A DNA stretch of 64,000 nt from Aphanomyces cochlioides (Eukaryota; Oomycota; Saprolegniomycetes; Saprolegniales; Verrucalvaceae): the NCBI GenBank assembly GCA_019828595.1, contig JAHQRK010000006.1, positions 496,001 to 560,000 of the forward strand, in the 5' to 3' direction. The translations under genes and the position numbers were made by a program. Below, piece by piece: positions 20,901-31,849 of this stretch. The notes below the pieces were generated by a model, which was not told the origin of the DNA, made no database searches, and was given only the letters and a program-made list of their open reading frames with translations. Position 1 is the first letter of the stretch; every line of letters starts with the position of its first letter.

Positions 20901-23900
20901 CATCTGTTTCAGTCTGGTCGATTACATGTCTAGGTGGAAAGAATTCTCCTGATGCCGTTTGTATGATTGCAAGATCTTGGAGTTGTCGGCATATTGCTTG
21001 CGCAACACTGTGAAAAGGTGGAGCAATCTCTAATGGAACCATTTGAATCAAGTGCGGGTACTTGGAGAGAAGAGAGACAAGCGTGTCGGTAAATACCTTC
21101 GGGATATTCTCCAAAATAAATTGATTCCAAGAGTTGTCTAAAATAGCTTCTCGAGAAGAGGGGAGCTCAAAGTCTCCTTGTAGTATGAATTTGAATCCGT
21201 AGGTTTGCAAAGGAAGGAAGGCAAAGACTGGTTGATTTTGAGGTGTTACATCCGACAAGGGAAAAGCAATTTCAAGCAATGTTGAACTTCCTTTGTTAAC
21301 AAATGAAGGTGGGATCGGAATTGCTTTACGTTCAACATACCACTGCTGGGCATCTTGTGTGTTTGAATGCAATACAACAATTTCTTCGGAAAGCCATTCC
21401 TTTCGATATTCAATGTCAACGTTGGTCAATCGATTGGATATTTTCAGTGAAAGGATTTTGTTTAGAAAGAGCAATGTCGAAGGTTCGAGGGTCTCCAGCA
21501 TTTTTTGCGACGACGACGTCTTGTTTTTCAATGGCAGGTGAAACCATGTTCCTGATTTATTGAGGAATTCAGGCGCAGGGTTTGCGATCCAGTAGGGCAA
21601 AATGTAGCGTACATTGTCTGTCCATGAATAAGCAACCTATAACTGAGAAGATGTCATACCTGGTCGACTCTCTGAATCGAAATGCACATGATAACCATTG
21701 CTATGGATTTCGGGTCGATCGGAAATTGAGAAGACAGACTTAAATCCGATTCCTTTTTGCCCAATCATTTCCGTAGATTTTGTCGACGCCCCAACATCAC
21801 ACAAAGCACGAATGTGATGCGCCTGAAACCCCATTTCATTGCAGTAAAATGAAATTGCATTTTCTGTAACAACAAATTCAGCTCGAGGTGCAACTTTTGG
21901 TGCGTATTGATTATCGTTGGCATTTTGAAGAAGCTCCAATACAAAATGAGTTGCTGTGGAGTATAACTCTGCACTCAGCCTTTGAAGTGCCCTCTCCAGC
22001 CTATTTTGTTGCAGCCGAAGGAAATTCTGAGTTTCATCTGAAGCGGGACGTCCAAAGCCAAACGAATTCTTTCGAATATCTTCAATCACTTCTTTGCATA
22101 AAGCACTGTCAACAGATGATAGCAATTTTTCACTGTTTTCTGACTCAGTTTGGATTGGATTAGATTGTTCATATGCCGTTGTGTTAAGAAGTTGAATGGG
22201 GGGCTGGATTTTCGCTTGGGTCGGAAGTTCTGTAGCATGCTGTAACGATTTCCACGCTGGAACATCCAAGATGTGTCCAAGCTGATACAAGACCGTGCGT
22301 TCATAATCAGTAGTACATGACAAGTGGAGTGCTTGATGGACATGATGAACGACATTAGATACAGCGGCCAAGAGTGGTGGGATCAAACGATGGTGAAACA
22401 CATGTGGTATATATAGCAATACTTGAAGCGCAAAGGCGGGCGGATCGCTGGATTGCTGAAGAGTGGATTCAAGTGCTTGTTTCACGTCTTTCCAATCACA
22501 TTTACCATTAGACAGGACAAAGATAGAGACATAGAGCGCTGCAACTTTGTGTGGCGGTAGAGACTCCGACTGGAAAAGTGATACAGACGCGTTGGCTTGA
22601 AGCTTCATACATCTACCTGATGGTAATTGTAGCAGTGGGATATGGGGAAAATTTGCAATAAAAAATGATACTAAAGGACCATGGTCAGCTACTTGCCAAT
22701 GGACAGCAGCTTCAATATCGATCAAGCATGGTAACGCCTCGATCACTTCAAGCAGTTGAGGTAGAGATAAGCTGTGAGATTGGACAGTAGTGAGAGGAGA
22801 GCTGAAATATAGAGAATAGAATGGAGCTGCTAGAGGTAGTTCATGCGGTAATCGTGATAGCTGTGGTGCCTCTGTCTGAACAACTTGACGTAAAAACGGC
22901 TCAAAACTCTTTGATGGTTCGGGTTGAAATTCATTCTGAACCAAACGGCATTGGTACACTAACGCATGAATATGCTCTGGGGAAAACGATGAAGCCTTTG
23001 TTTGATTTGAAAACAACGGTTTCTCTTCGTCCAATTTTGCCAATTGATAGAGTAGCGTTGGTGAAGTTTTGTCGCTTCTATCAAACTCCTTCTCAACAGC
23101 CTCCAGTAACTGAAGAATTGTGTATTGAGGGTGCATCTTTTCCATAGATGCGCATCGCTCTCGCAAATCAATGACGTCTTTTTCTTTTGATTCAATTGAA
23201 TTGACGATTTCCTAAAGTGACATTATTTTCGGTTAGCATAAAATTAACTTACTGGAGAATTGGTATTTTCCGCCAATTTCTCGTCGTCTACTTCGCTCTC
23301 ATCATCGTCGCTACCAGCTGCATGGCATTCACACTTGCAACTACATGTGCATGATTCTTTTCCAACACAGCAACAAGTGCATTCTTCTTCGTCGTCGTTG
23401 TCATTTTTCAGGCCCTTGCTGTTCATGAAATTCAAAAGCTTTTTAACAAATATACCTCAGGTGAAAGTCGTTTTGCGTCAAGTAAGGCTCGGGATTTGGC
23501 AATAATGCTGCAAAGTACCCAGGTTACCACAGTGGATCTTGATCCTTCGTGCTTCTTATGAACAATTTGTCCTCGCAATTTCAAGTCCTGTGATAGTGTT
23601 GGCTCTTCAGCATGGAAAATAACATACCTGCTTGGCAATTACTGAGGATGTGTCCTTGGGTAATCGATTACTGTATTTCCCAATCAAGCGATCCAAATGC
23701 GAGTCAAGCACTGTAACTTTTTGGAGAATGTCTGCAGCTAATTTGACAGCGACATTGGCCTTTTGTTCACCATTGGGCATCTCAATTTTAGAGGTAGCAA
23801 GAGCTTCAGCAACAGCTTTCTCTCGATTTTCAGAGCTGAATTTTTCCTTGGTGAGCTGGAAGACTGAGTTTGCGATGTCTCGTCTGAATTCATTCTCAAT

Positions 23901-24545
23901 ATCTTTCAGCTGCTTGCGTTCTTCCAGTTGCACCCTGCCAATACGACATCAAAGGTAGAGATAGGTTCAATCATACCTTCTCATAAGCTCCAAACTTCGA
24001 TGCATATTCTGGACTTGAACACCCAAAACAGTCCCCCGTTCTAGAGAGAGTTTCTGAGCGACATGCCCAAGGAACGCTCGTGTGTCTTGATAGCGCTGTT
24101 GTTGTTGGAACCGGAACTCATTCAAGTGAGAGAGAACTTCCTTTGTCGTCAATGGAAGCACATGAGATGCTGGAGGGATATTGAAATGATACACGACCGC
24201 CGGAGCTGCTGAAAAATGAGTGCCAATGCCCAGCGACACGAACGACTCGGCACGATGTTTGCGTAGAAACTCCAATTCAGCTTCATGTACTGTGGAGATG
24301 GCTCGAATCGATACGTACATGCCAACAAACTCCCACAAATCGTGTTCAATGTCGAGCACTTCCCGAATAGGCACAATCGCATGCGGTGGACCCACGTTCA
24401 GCTCGTCAAATGTGTTAACATGCATACGCACGCAGATCTTTCGAATAAGGTCTTCAGCTGTCAAGTATTGGAACGGCGTGGCGCTGTGCGAAGATTCCGC
24501 GCGGATCGCGATCGCATGCGTCTCGACTTGGCGCCACACCTCCAT
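17958..24545 (-). CDS. NO VEIN-like GHKL ATPase with C-terminal DUF3883, 2084 aa
   Basis: Nine exons (24545-23977, 23934-23628, 23587-23456, 23414-23253, 23211-21660, 21617-20821, 20779-18897, 18853-18757, 18713-17958) with eight introns of 40-43 nt give one exact frame of 2084 codons. The N-terminal third is mostly helical, with a small Cys-rich acidic patch (CTCCCVGKESCTCSC, exon 4). At about 813-885 lies a histidine-kinase/HSP90-type (GHKL) ATP site: ELLQNANDN, then DVGASTKS and GQKGIGFKSVF, as in sacsin and Arabidopsis NO VEIN. The last 250 residues are a DUF3883 (NOV C-terminal) domain with a PD-(D/E)XK-like core (DICIHH...EFIEVKS). Plant NO VEIN acts in cell-fate and vascular patterning; its biochemical role is poorly known. 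The first ATG is 24543-24545; a frame extension upstream is non-ATG. Confidence 0.88.
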
Positions 24546-24584
24546 CAAACTCAATTAATGCAACAAAATGATTGGCTCAAAAGA

Positions 24585-24640
24585 ATCCGGATAATTATTC
24601 TCATACATTATCCGGATCCATCCGGATAAAACTTGACATT
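24585..24640 (-). promoter_or_regulatory. TATCCGGATA palindromes upstream of the NO VEIN-like gene
   Basis: ATCCGGATAATTATTC and TATCCGGATCCATCCGGATA lie 45-90 bp upstream of the start codon. The same palindrome family occurs just upstream of the VPS13-like start and in the Merlin inverted repeats. It may be a core-promoter or transcription-factor site, or a relic of Merlin-related insertions. Confidence 0.35.
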
Positions 24641-24719
24641 GACAAAGTCACATGGATACCGTAGTCCGTATTTTAAAAGTTGCAAGATATTATTAATATA
24701 GTTCACAGTAGTACTTACA

Positions 24720-25290
24720 GGGAGATGCGGGAATTTCACGACTTTTAATAAAACTATCAATAATTTAAAAAAAAATATTCCCAAAATTTAAAAAAAGTTT
24801 CTTCAAGATTCATTTAGGATTATATAATCTAAAAAGAAACTTGCAAAACGACCTAAAAAAACCCTCACTTCCCATACGATTCAAAGCTTGATATTTTAGG
24901 ACAAGGTACTTAGGAACACTTCATGAGGATATCAGTCGAGAAACATCAACTTTTGTCATGTCTTGTTTGTTTTTTTCAACGTCAAAGTCGGAGTTTTTGG
25001 AAGTTTCTTTTCACTTTACATTAAAAAAAACCACATTCAAACCATATCAATCAAGAATTTCATTGTTCTCAGCTGTAGACTGTACTTATAGCTGTAAGTT
25101 TCAACGAAAAGTAATCGCAATGGGAAATGTCTTGGTTAGTTTTTTAAGCGACAAGTCAGACATTTTGGAACTTAAAGAAACTTTTGTAAATGTTGTATAC
25201 ACCAACAATCATGCAATTTAAAAAAGTTTTGGGCAATATTTTTCAAAATAATGAGGTATTTTTTTAAATTGTTGATTTCCCGCATCTCCC
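24720..25290. mobile_element. Inverted-repeat element, about 570 bp
   Basis: GGGAGATGCGGGAA at 24720-24733 is the exact inverse of TTCCCGCATCTCCC at 25277-25290. The body is AT-rich, with weakly similar halves (TGTCTTG.TTAGTTTTTT-like motifs near 24957 and 25130). An 87-codon frame inside (24958-25221) resembles nothing. This looks like a non-autonomous DNA element. Confidence 0.5.
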
Positions 25291-25489
25291 AGTTAAAATT
25301 TATACAGAAGCTACAATACCAAAATATATTGTGTTTTCGAGCCAAAATTTGAATTTGAGCGAAATCGATTTGTTTTCATTTTATCCGGAATATCCGGTAA
25401 ATGTTGACAAGAACAACGAAAGATTCCACCATTCGCACATGCAAACGATCATGATCACTGATGTCGTCGAGCTCAATCATGCAGCTCTC

Positions 25490-25747
25490 TCCATCGTGCT
25501 TCATGCACTTTATATGAATTATAACAAGAATGTCTCCAAGCTGCGACTTGACGACCTCTTTCACCAGGATCTATCGACCATCGCCAAGTGAATCAAACAA
25601 TACGAAGGCGAGGCGTTGCGAGCCCAAGGCCACCACGGGCGAATCCACCATACCGAAGGTCAAAAGCCATGGTTCACACACTACACTGATTGTAACCCGC
25701 CATTCCTGGACGAAGTCAAGTTTGCATTTCATCGAGAATTCAAATAG
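25490..25747 (+). pseudogene. Tc1-like transposase N-terminal fragment
   Basis: The translation around 25495-25610 (LHALYMNYNKNVSKL, then a STIAK-stop-IKQYE stretch) is clearly related to the helix-turn-helix part of the transposase at 5229 (FHALYGYYHLRLSKK... STWIKRYN). A TGA replaces the conserved Trp codon at about 25589. Only the DNA-binding region and a bit of linker remain. Confidence 0.65.
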
Positions 25748-26126
25748 ACGGAAGAATCGATGATCTCTAGTAGATACTACAGGCTACTAATTTTGATTAG
25801 TACATACTAAAATCAGGGAAAATACACCGAAACACACGCTCAAAACACACATGAATCGATTTGCGATTTCGAATCGAAAGCACAATAATAAATCAGAGGT
25901 TTCAAAATTTAACACCTTTGACTTACTGATACCTCTCAAATCATATATATTGATTTTAAGGGTAATATATGACATGTCCACAGCCATTCATTTTTTGTAA
26001 ATAAAGCTGTTTCTATCAGTTACCTTGTTTTACAATGGAACGATCGAGCTAGAAGTTGACGATAGTATGGCTGTCTTTGACTATTAATAGAAACATAAAC
26101 TGTAATTCGATGATCTTTGGTTTTCA

Positions 26127-26609
26127 TTAAACATCTACTAGTAGTTCATTAACTCTAACTTTCACGTCGCTCGATACGTTGTCACGTGAGCTCGAGCCAC
26201 TTATGCAACATGGCGCGCACGTATCTTGTTGGTCGACTTGATTGAAAAGTCGTAGTGTGCGCACAAGCTTGTCGCCCACAGCAACAGAGCGCGCAGACAA
26301 CTTGTAGACCGACTCGATCGTAAAGGAGCTACAATCCATCCTATTGTAGAGTAAACGACTATTGAGATGACGATGCCGCACACATACACTTCATTGCTGG
26401 CTTGGTAGCTGGTCTTCACTTGTCCAGAGGATGCGGGAGATGTTGGTCTTGCTTGGTGTCTCGTCTGGGTCTTGTGATCGGCAAATGGATTTTTCACTGG
26501 CCAAACAAGCATTTCCTGCAAAAATCAATTTTTCTAATAAATGATACCTTTCAAAATAGATATCTATGTAAAAAACGGTAATTGAGGTTATCTTGAAATT
26601 TGTATGCAA
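26127..26609 (-). other. Possible gene remnant with one membrane span
   Basis: Several minus-strand frames look partly coding. Splice-like junctions are visible (a TTTTTGCAG acceptor just before 26521, and donors near 26549 and 26650). One frame has a hydrophobic stretch (GIVISIVVYSTIGWIV), while the other open frame (26381-26127) is serine-rich. I could not assemble a continuous protein, so this is either a multi-exon gene I failed to resolve or a decaying one. Confidence 0.3.
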
Positions 26610-27415
26610 CTTATAATATACGAATCTTCAACTTCGATGCCATCCTGCTTACCTTCGAAACTTTGTATAAAGTCTGAAATATGGACGCAACTTTTGATAT
26701 ACGTTCTACGGTAACAGCAGATCCACATGAACATGACCTGTCTTTGGAACTTGGCGACTGAAATTAACGACTAGTTGAGGATAGTCGGCAGAAAGTGAAA
26801 CTAGAGTCCATATTGACTCGATTTGTGAGCAGATAGAGTCAATGTGGCTGCAACAATGGAGTCGTTGTCTGGGAGATCTTTCCGTTGGACATTCATCTCA
26901 AGTCACGGGGAATCACAGCGTGAGGACGAGGGTGTGTCATGTCCATACTATGGAGAAGAACAGTCGGTGGATCACCGCAAAACTCAATGAATGGAGGGCT
27001 CTGCGATCGAAAGGCGTCATGTCCTTTTATGGAATACTGTGGATCAGATGTGTTGTCTTCCAGGGTTCCCCAATGTCGCAAACGAATAAAATCGATGGAT
27101 AGAAGACTGTAGAGTGCATGCAAAAACCGCCGGTGTTTTTCCATCTGAAGCATCCATGTCGCCGCCGCAGTTGATCATACCTTGAATCACTTCAGATTCT
27201 TGGGCAATGTGAGCGAGAATGGCATTTCAAAGCGTGGAGAGTCAGGTTGACCCATCCGAGGCTACACTGAGCCGCGATTCTCATAGGCTCGTCGGTATCA
27301 TGTTGCATAAACTCGCCATGAAACCACACTGGACATCCATGCAGGTCGTTTCCATGGAGACGATACCGTTGGGGGAAGCAAGTGGGATGAAAGATGACTT
27401 GACAACATATTACAC

Positions 27416-28108
27416 TTACAAACTGAATGATTTCTCGATATGGTGGTCGGAGGATTCCAGGGTTCGCCTTGTAGACGATAGTACAGATACGAGATGCTCG
27501 TAGTCTTTGCGCAATTGGCCTCTTCGCTTGAAGATGTTGTCTGCGCAAGCATCGACGCCTCGCTTCATTTCATTCAAATGGCGTTCGTCGGCAGTGTTTG
27601 ACGTCGTGGAAAAAACACGGAGCCATGAAGGGAGAGTACTCGGGGCCTGAGCTTCCATGCAGGCTTTCATATCTCCAACGTCTCGTCGGAGAAGCGTCAG
27701 TCGTCGCATTTCTTCTTGAAGCGCGGCATCGTCTCGTCGAAGTGTCGATCGAAGTTGACTGCACACGCGGTAATGGTCAGGCCACGACACAACTAGCAGT
27801 TTCCTTGGAGGAGAGCAGGACCCGGACGGGGATTGTGGACACAACGACGCATCCAAGTCGGAAAACGCATTTCGTCGCTGCAATGTGCATGTGCGTGGTG
27901 GTCGGACTGGAACATGTAGTAGATCGCGCTGAAAAAGCCGCTTCCACGATGCAGGATCATGCGCAGCAAACCTTGTATCCTTCGAGACTGACCCCAAGGC
28001 GAGGAGGTCGCGTGCGGCCAAGAACGAGAAGAGGATCGTATCCACGGCACCAACGAGGTGATCAAGCATGAGAAACGTCGTTTCTGGGATCAACATGGCA
28101 ATATCCAA
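27416..28108 (-). CDS. F-box-like protein with coiled coil, 3' end unresolved
   Basis: The frame starts near 28108 (first clear Met) and runs 230 codons. Residues about 15-65 resemble an F-box (TILFSFLAARDLLALGSVSK, then DPASWKRLFQRDL), a module that docks substrates on SCF ubiquitin ligases. A Ser/Pro-rich linker and a long helix follow (LRKDYEHLVSVLSSTRRTLE). The frame ends at a GTAAGT donor (about 27418), so the stop at 27416 is probably intronic. Coding-looking stretches downstream (27190-27350 and 26893-27120) are likely further exons, but no combination keeps frame; one change near 27227 would be needed. The gene may therefore be a pseudogene. Confidence 0.5.
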   Translation of the reverse strand: MDIAMLIPETTFLMLDHLVGAVDTILFSFLAARDLLALGSVSKDTRFAAHDPASWKRLFQRDLLHVPVRPPRTCTLQRRNAFSDLDASLCPQSPSGSCSPPRKLLVVSWPDHYRVCSQLRSTLRRDDAALQEEMRRLTLLRRDVGDMKACMEAQAPSTLPSWLRVFSTTSNTADERHLNEMKRGVDACADNIFKRRGQLRKDYEHLVSVLSSTRRTLESSDHHIEKSFSL

Positions 28109-28186
28109 TTAATTTTAGCCAATCAAATCTTACGGAATAAATTTTAGCCAATCAAAACAGTTTATAAAATTTCAAGCCAATAGAAT
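28109..28186. promoter_or_regulatory. CCAAT-rich tract
   Basis: Three CCAATC/CCAATA copies in the 78 bp upstream of the F-box-like gene, next to a large hairpin. Possible promoter. Confidence 0.3.
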
Positions 28187-28266
28187 CGCTAAACAATAAT
28201 TTTCAGCGTTTTGATTGGTTAATTACTTTCTGAATGTGATTAAACGCTGAAAATTATTGTTTAGCG
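28187..28266. repeat. Perfect 25-bp hairpin with 30-nt loop
   Basis: The 25-bp arms 28187-28211 and 28242-28266 are exact inverse copies (outer bases CGCTAAACAATAATTTTCAG). The whole unit is 80 bp. The loop contains a GATTGGTTAA motif. It lies between two divergent reading frames. It could be a minimal MITE or a structured regulatory element. Confidence 0.7.
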
Positions 28267-28304
28267 AACATACCGCTACTTGACAAGGCAGAGTAACGAC
28301 GGAA

Positions 28305-28460
28305 ATGAAGTTCCTTGGAAGATTTGGCCGCATGGGATCGATAATCGATGCAGCTCAGCATTTCCATCGAAACAGCAAGCGAAAGAGATGTCAGATTGCT
28401 GATTACTGTGAGCACTTTGCTTCCTCAAGAGATGATTACTCGATGAAACGATATGCGTAG
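28305..28460 (+). CDS. Possible 51-aa protein
   Basis: The short frame begins with ATG 28305 just downstream of the hairpin and ends at TAG 28458. It starts MKFLGRFGRMGSIIDAAQHF and has a basic patch (RNSKRKRC). No family recognised. It could be a first exon: a GTAACTTAC donor-like site follows at about 28470. Confidence 0.3.
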   Translation: MKFLGRFGRMGSIIDAAQHFHRNSKRKRCQIADYCEHFASSRDDYSMKRYA

Positions 28461-29511
28461 TGTATCCAGGTAACTTACCGACTTCACGACCCTAAGGTCG
28501 CGGTGCTGAGATACAAGACGATGTTCTTTGCTCTTGGAAGATTCTAGACGTGGGGTCAATCGCCAGGCGCTTTTGGCGAAGCAACGAATCACGCGGATTT
28601 CGCTGAAGTTTAAAGAATGTTAATAGCAAAAAACTCTTTACACTTCGAATGTTGAGTCTCATTTGAGAGGGTAAAGAATGCTGTGATCCCCACTACTGGA
28701 GCGCGGTGGCATTTTGAGGTAATGCATGGATGTTCCTACTCCACCCACAACCTTAAATGGGCTGAGTTGCATTCTCAAGGGCAATCGAGAGTCGGTTGGG
28801 GTCATCATCCCCACTTATGTTTTGAAGGCATCACACTGAGTCTCATCGTTGCTGCAGCAGACCTGGCCTCACCTGTTGATTAGATCGTTTGTTCAGAGAT
28901 GGACAGCGGCATTGGGTTCACCTTGCATTCATTTTGTTGGTTGAAATCGATAGGAGTGCTGAAATTTTAATCCTTGGGCTGGTTGCGATGGGTGGAATGG
29001 ATTCTTGGTTGGAATTTATGAAGTGTTGGAATGGTTCTATGGTTGGCAGTCGAGGTAGATGAACTTGAGATGTGTTGCAAAGACGACAAGCCTTTAAAAG
29101 TGTCATGTCGTTCACATTCGAGCACATGATCGCCATAGGCATCCAAAGGCTCTCTCCATCGATCAAACCTTTATCCGATCACCATTGCACCTTACTACGC
29201 AAATACCACACAAGAATACCACAATAGGCTACGATGATTGTGAGCATGTCATCTCCAACGCATCATCTCTGGGATAAAACTGGTTCGTTGCATGGTGCTG
29301 GAACATGTTATTGCAACACTGAAATCCCTGAGCTCTTTTGCCGCAGAGCGATGAATTTATTGCTTGTTTCGTCGATGATCTAGCTCAAGTGATCGGTACT
29401 TGAATCTCTTGGAGATTACTTTCTCCGCCGTTGTTGGTTTATAAATGGCATACAACCTAAATGCTTATTAATGGCATACAACATAAATTCAGATGAAAAA
29501 TGCTCCATGAT
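28461..29511. other. Intergenic, no supported gene
   Basis: Frames at 28683-28883 (plus) and 28918-29166 (minus) exist but show no domain, repeat or splice support. Confidence 0.4.
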
Positions 29512-30231
29512 TTAGTCCATCATGTGAACAAGAAAATAAATGGTGAAAAGTACTGACATCGCTGCGGAAGAAACAGTTGCAACGGATGATGACGGGGTTG
29601 ACTTGGTTGCAGTCGGTGCAGAAGTCGAGACAGTGTCTGTGATGGCTGGCTGCGACGTGCTGCTGGTGTTGAAGGGTGGAGTGCCACACACAATGCCATT
29701 GCCTTGAGTACAAAAGTCGTCCGTGATGTAGCAAGTCTTGTCAGTTAAGCATCCGTTGCAAGCATAATCCACAGTGCAGCCGTCACCTTGTGTGCATCGA
29801 CACATGTCGTAGCACACCTTGCCACCAGTATGGGAGCAAGGTCCATCGGATATGTTGGAGCATTTACCATTGAAATCACTAAAGATACAACCAATGCACA
29901 CCCCGTCGTCTCCACAGCCTTCACCATCCGTGCAACGGCAATGTTCCAGCACCGACGAGCGGACACCCGGTCGATCGACTTTGGTGATTGGCAACGCAAA
30001 GCGTTTGATTTCGCAAGTGCCGTCGTTTTCAGGCGTCCAGACAAAGAAGTCACAGAATTCTCGATTGCGGCAGTCCTTGCAACAGTCTTCGGCTGAAGAT
30101 TGGTTCGTTTTCACCGACAATTTAGACTTGTAGTCGACGTCGTCAAGGAGCGGATTGCTGGAGAAAATGTCCAATAGAGAGGCATTGGCAGCAAAGAGAG
30201 CGGAGAGAACAACAGTAATGGTAGTCTTCAT
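29512..30231 (-). CDS. Secreted Cys-rich PAN/Apple-like protein, copy 1
   Basis: A single-exon gene of 239 aa, start ATG 30229-30231. A signal peptide (MKTTITVVLSALFAANA) precedes the mature protein. A PAN/Apple-type module follows at about 35-85 (CCKDCRNREFCDFFVW, then DGTCEIKRF), of the kind that binds carbohydrate or protein. Two shorter repeats share the pattern CRC(T)(D/Q)G(E/D)GC..D..C.GC, ending with C(S/T)HTGGKVC or C(T)QGNGIVC. A Ser/Thr-rich stalk and a hydrophobic C-terminus (SVLFTIYFLVHMMD) suggest a GPI anchor on the cell wall or membrane. The start codon lies 4 bp from the edge of a large palindrome, which therefore contains its promoter. Confidence 0.85.
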   Translation of the reverse strand: MKTTITVVLSALFAANASLLDIFSSNPLLDDVDYKSKLSVKTNQSSAEDCCKDCRNREFCDFFVWTPENDGTCEIKRFALPITKVDRPGVRSSVLEHCRCTDGEGCGDDGVCIGCIFSDFNGKCSNISDGPCSHTGGKVCYDMCRCTQGDGCTVDYACNGCLTDKTCYITDDFCTQGNGIVCGTPPFNTSSTSQPAITDTVSTSAPTATKSTPSSSVATVSSAAMSVLFTIYFLVHMMD

Positions 30232-30234
30232 TTT

Positions 30235-31122
30235 CGATGGCAAATTTGAAAATGAACGTATTGCTGTCTGCATCCAAAGGTTGGAATGGAATCTGGATGT
30301 TAGGTAGGAATGCACATCCCATTAACGGATTCGGTGGAATGAAAGTCGCGGGGTTGGAATGTACACCGCCCAGTCACCAAGGTTTTGACAATAGAACGAT
30401 GAGTCGACTATTGGGATGGTGAATTATCCCATACAAGCCGTCACTTCCATCATTTCTGCGTGTTTCAATTGCATTTTGAGCGACACTTGGACGTCTGTAT
30501 ACCCCAGAAAACATACTTCGATGACGTAGGACGTACATCCTTTCACATAACGCGTTTCATTCTAAACGATGTTGGCAACTGCGATTAAATGCAGAACTTC
30601 AAGCAAGAAAACATTGAATATTTCAGAGTTTGGAATGAAAAGCGTGTGTGAAAGGATGTTGGCTTCGATGCATTGATGTAGTTTTCTATTCAACGATGCA
30701 GTCAATCTTCTAGTCTTCGTTTCGAATTATGCTCGTGCAAAGTGGCTTGTCCAGATATGGTGGAGATTTCACTGACTGGAGAACTATTGTGTATAGCCCA
30801 AGTCATTTTGCGCTAGATAACAGTCCGTCCTACCATCTATGTATGTTTTCTGGGGTTAACAGACGTCCAAGTGTCGCTCAAAATGCAATTGAAACACGCA
30901 GAAATGATGGAAGTGACGGCTTGTATGGGATAATTCACCATCCCAATAGTCGACTCATCGTTCTATTGTCAAAACCTTGGTGACTGGGCGGTGTACATTC
31001 CAACCCCGCGACTTTCATTCCACCGAATCCGTTAATGGGATGTGCATTCCTACCTAACATCCAGATTCCATTCCAACCTTTGGATGCAGACAGCAATACG
31101 TTCATTTTCAATTTTGCCATCG
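30235..31122. repeat. 888-bp palindrome: 282-bp inverted arms
   Basis: Arms 30235-30516 and 30841-31122 are nearly identical inverse copies. A weaker nested inverted repeat lies inside (about 30529-30563 and 30632-30661, core CATCCTTTCACA). Similarity ends exactly at the GCCATCG that precedes the start codon of the PAN-like copy 1, so one arm is that gene's proximal promoter and 5' leader and the other is an orphan inverted copy. It could be a foldback transposon or a promoter-flipping duplication. Confidence 0.85.
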
Positions 31123-31849
31123 GCCATTTTGTCTTCAATCTTAAGGTTGGCATCGAGAATGGATTGGATACCTAGGTGAGAATGAGTATCTCAACATGAC
31201 AGTGCTGGGACCACAACCAACGTGAAAATTTCACAGTGGAACGATGAGTTTCGTTTGGACGGACAACGTGTTGTGGCATCTCTCGTCGAAGCAGCCACCT
31301 TCTGATGATTTCAAGTGCATTCAATGACACTTGAACTTTTATGTGACCCAGAGAACGCACAAATAATGGACGAACGACACGTACATACGACTCCTGTGAT
31401 CTATAAAGCACAAGCCAGCCAGTGACACCACGACTGCACTGACGATTTTATTTCAGTCGAATTGAAAATGAGCAACAGATTGACCACAATTTCGTCTTAG
31501 CGCAAGCACAACATACATGCAGTGAAGCAGGTCAACTAAACTGCATTCTTTCACATTTCGTTTTTCAGCGCAAATCATGCAGTGTGTAGAATATTCAGTG
31601 CCATTCTTTCTTCAACTTCTGCACTTGAACTCTGGAGATCATATCGCCTTCGTTTGAAACGAGTAACTTTCGTACTACAGTGTAGTACGACAATCGAGTC
31701 AATAACAGCCATTACTTCCGAACACACCCAAATTTTCGCACTCATTCCAACCTCATATATTGTGTGCTCGTTCCAACACAAAAGTAGCCGCCATTCCAAC
31801 CCACGACACAGAGGCAAGTTTCGTTTCATTTTCCAAATTACGATCGACC

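Noticed and set aside
24958..25221. 87-codon frame inside the 570-bp inverted-repeat element
   Set aside because: AT-rich low-complexity translation without transposase motifs; the element is likely non-autonomous.
28470..28520. Resemblance to rRNA-like text (AAGGTCGCGGTG)
   Set aside because: Only a dozen bases look similar, with no flanking rRNA structure or sequence.
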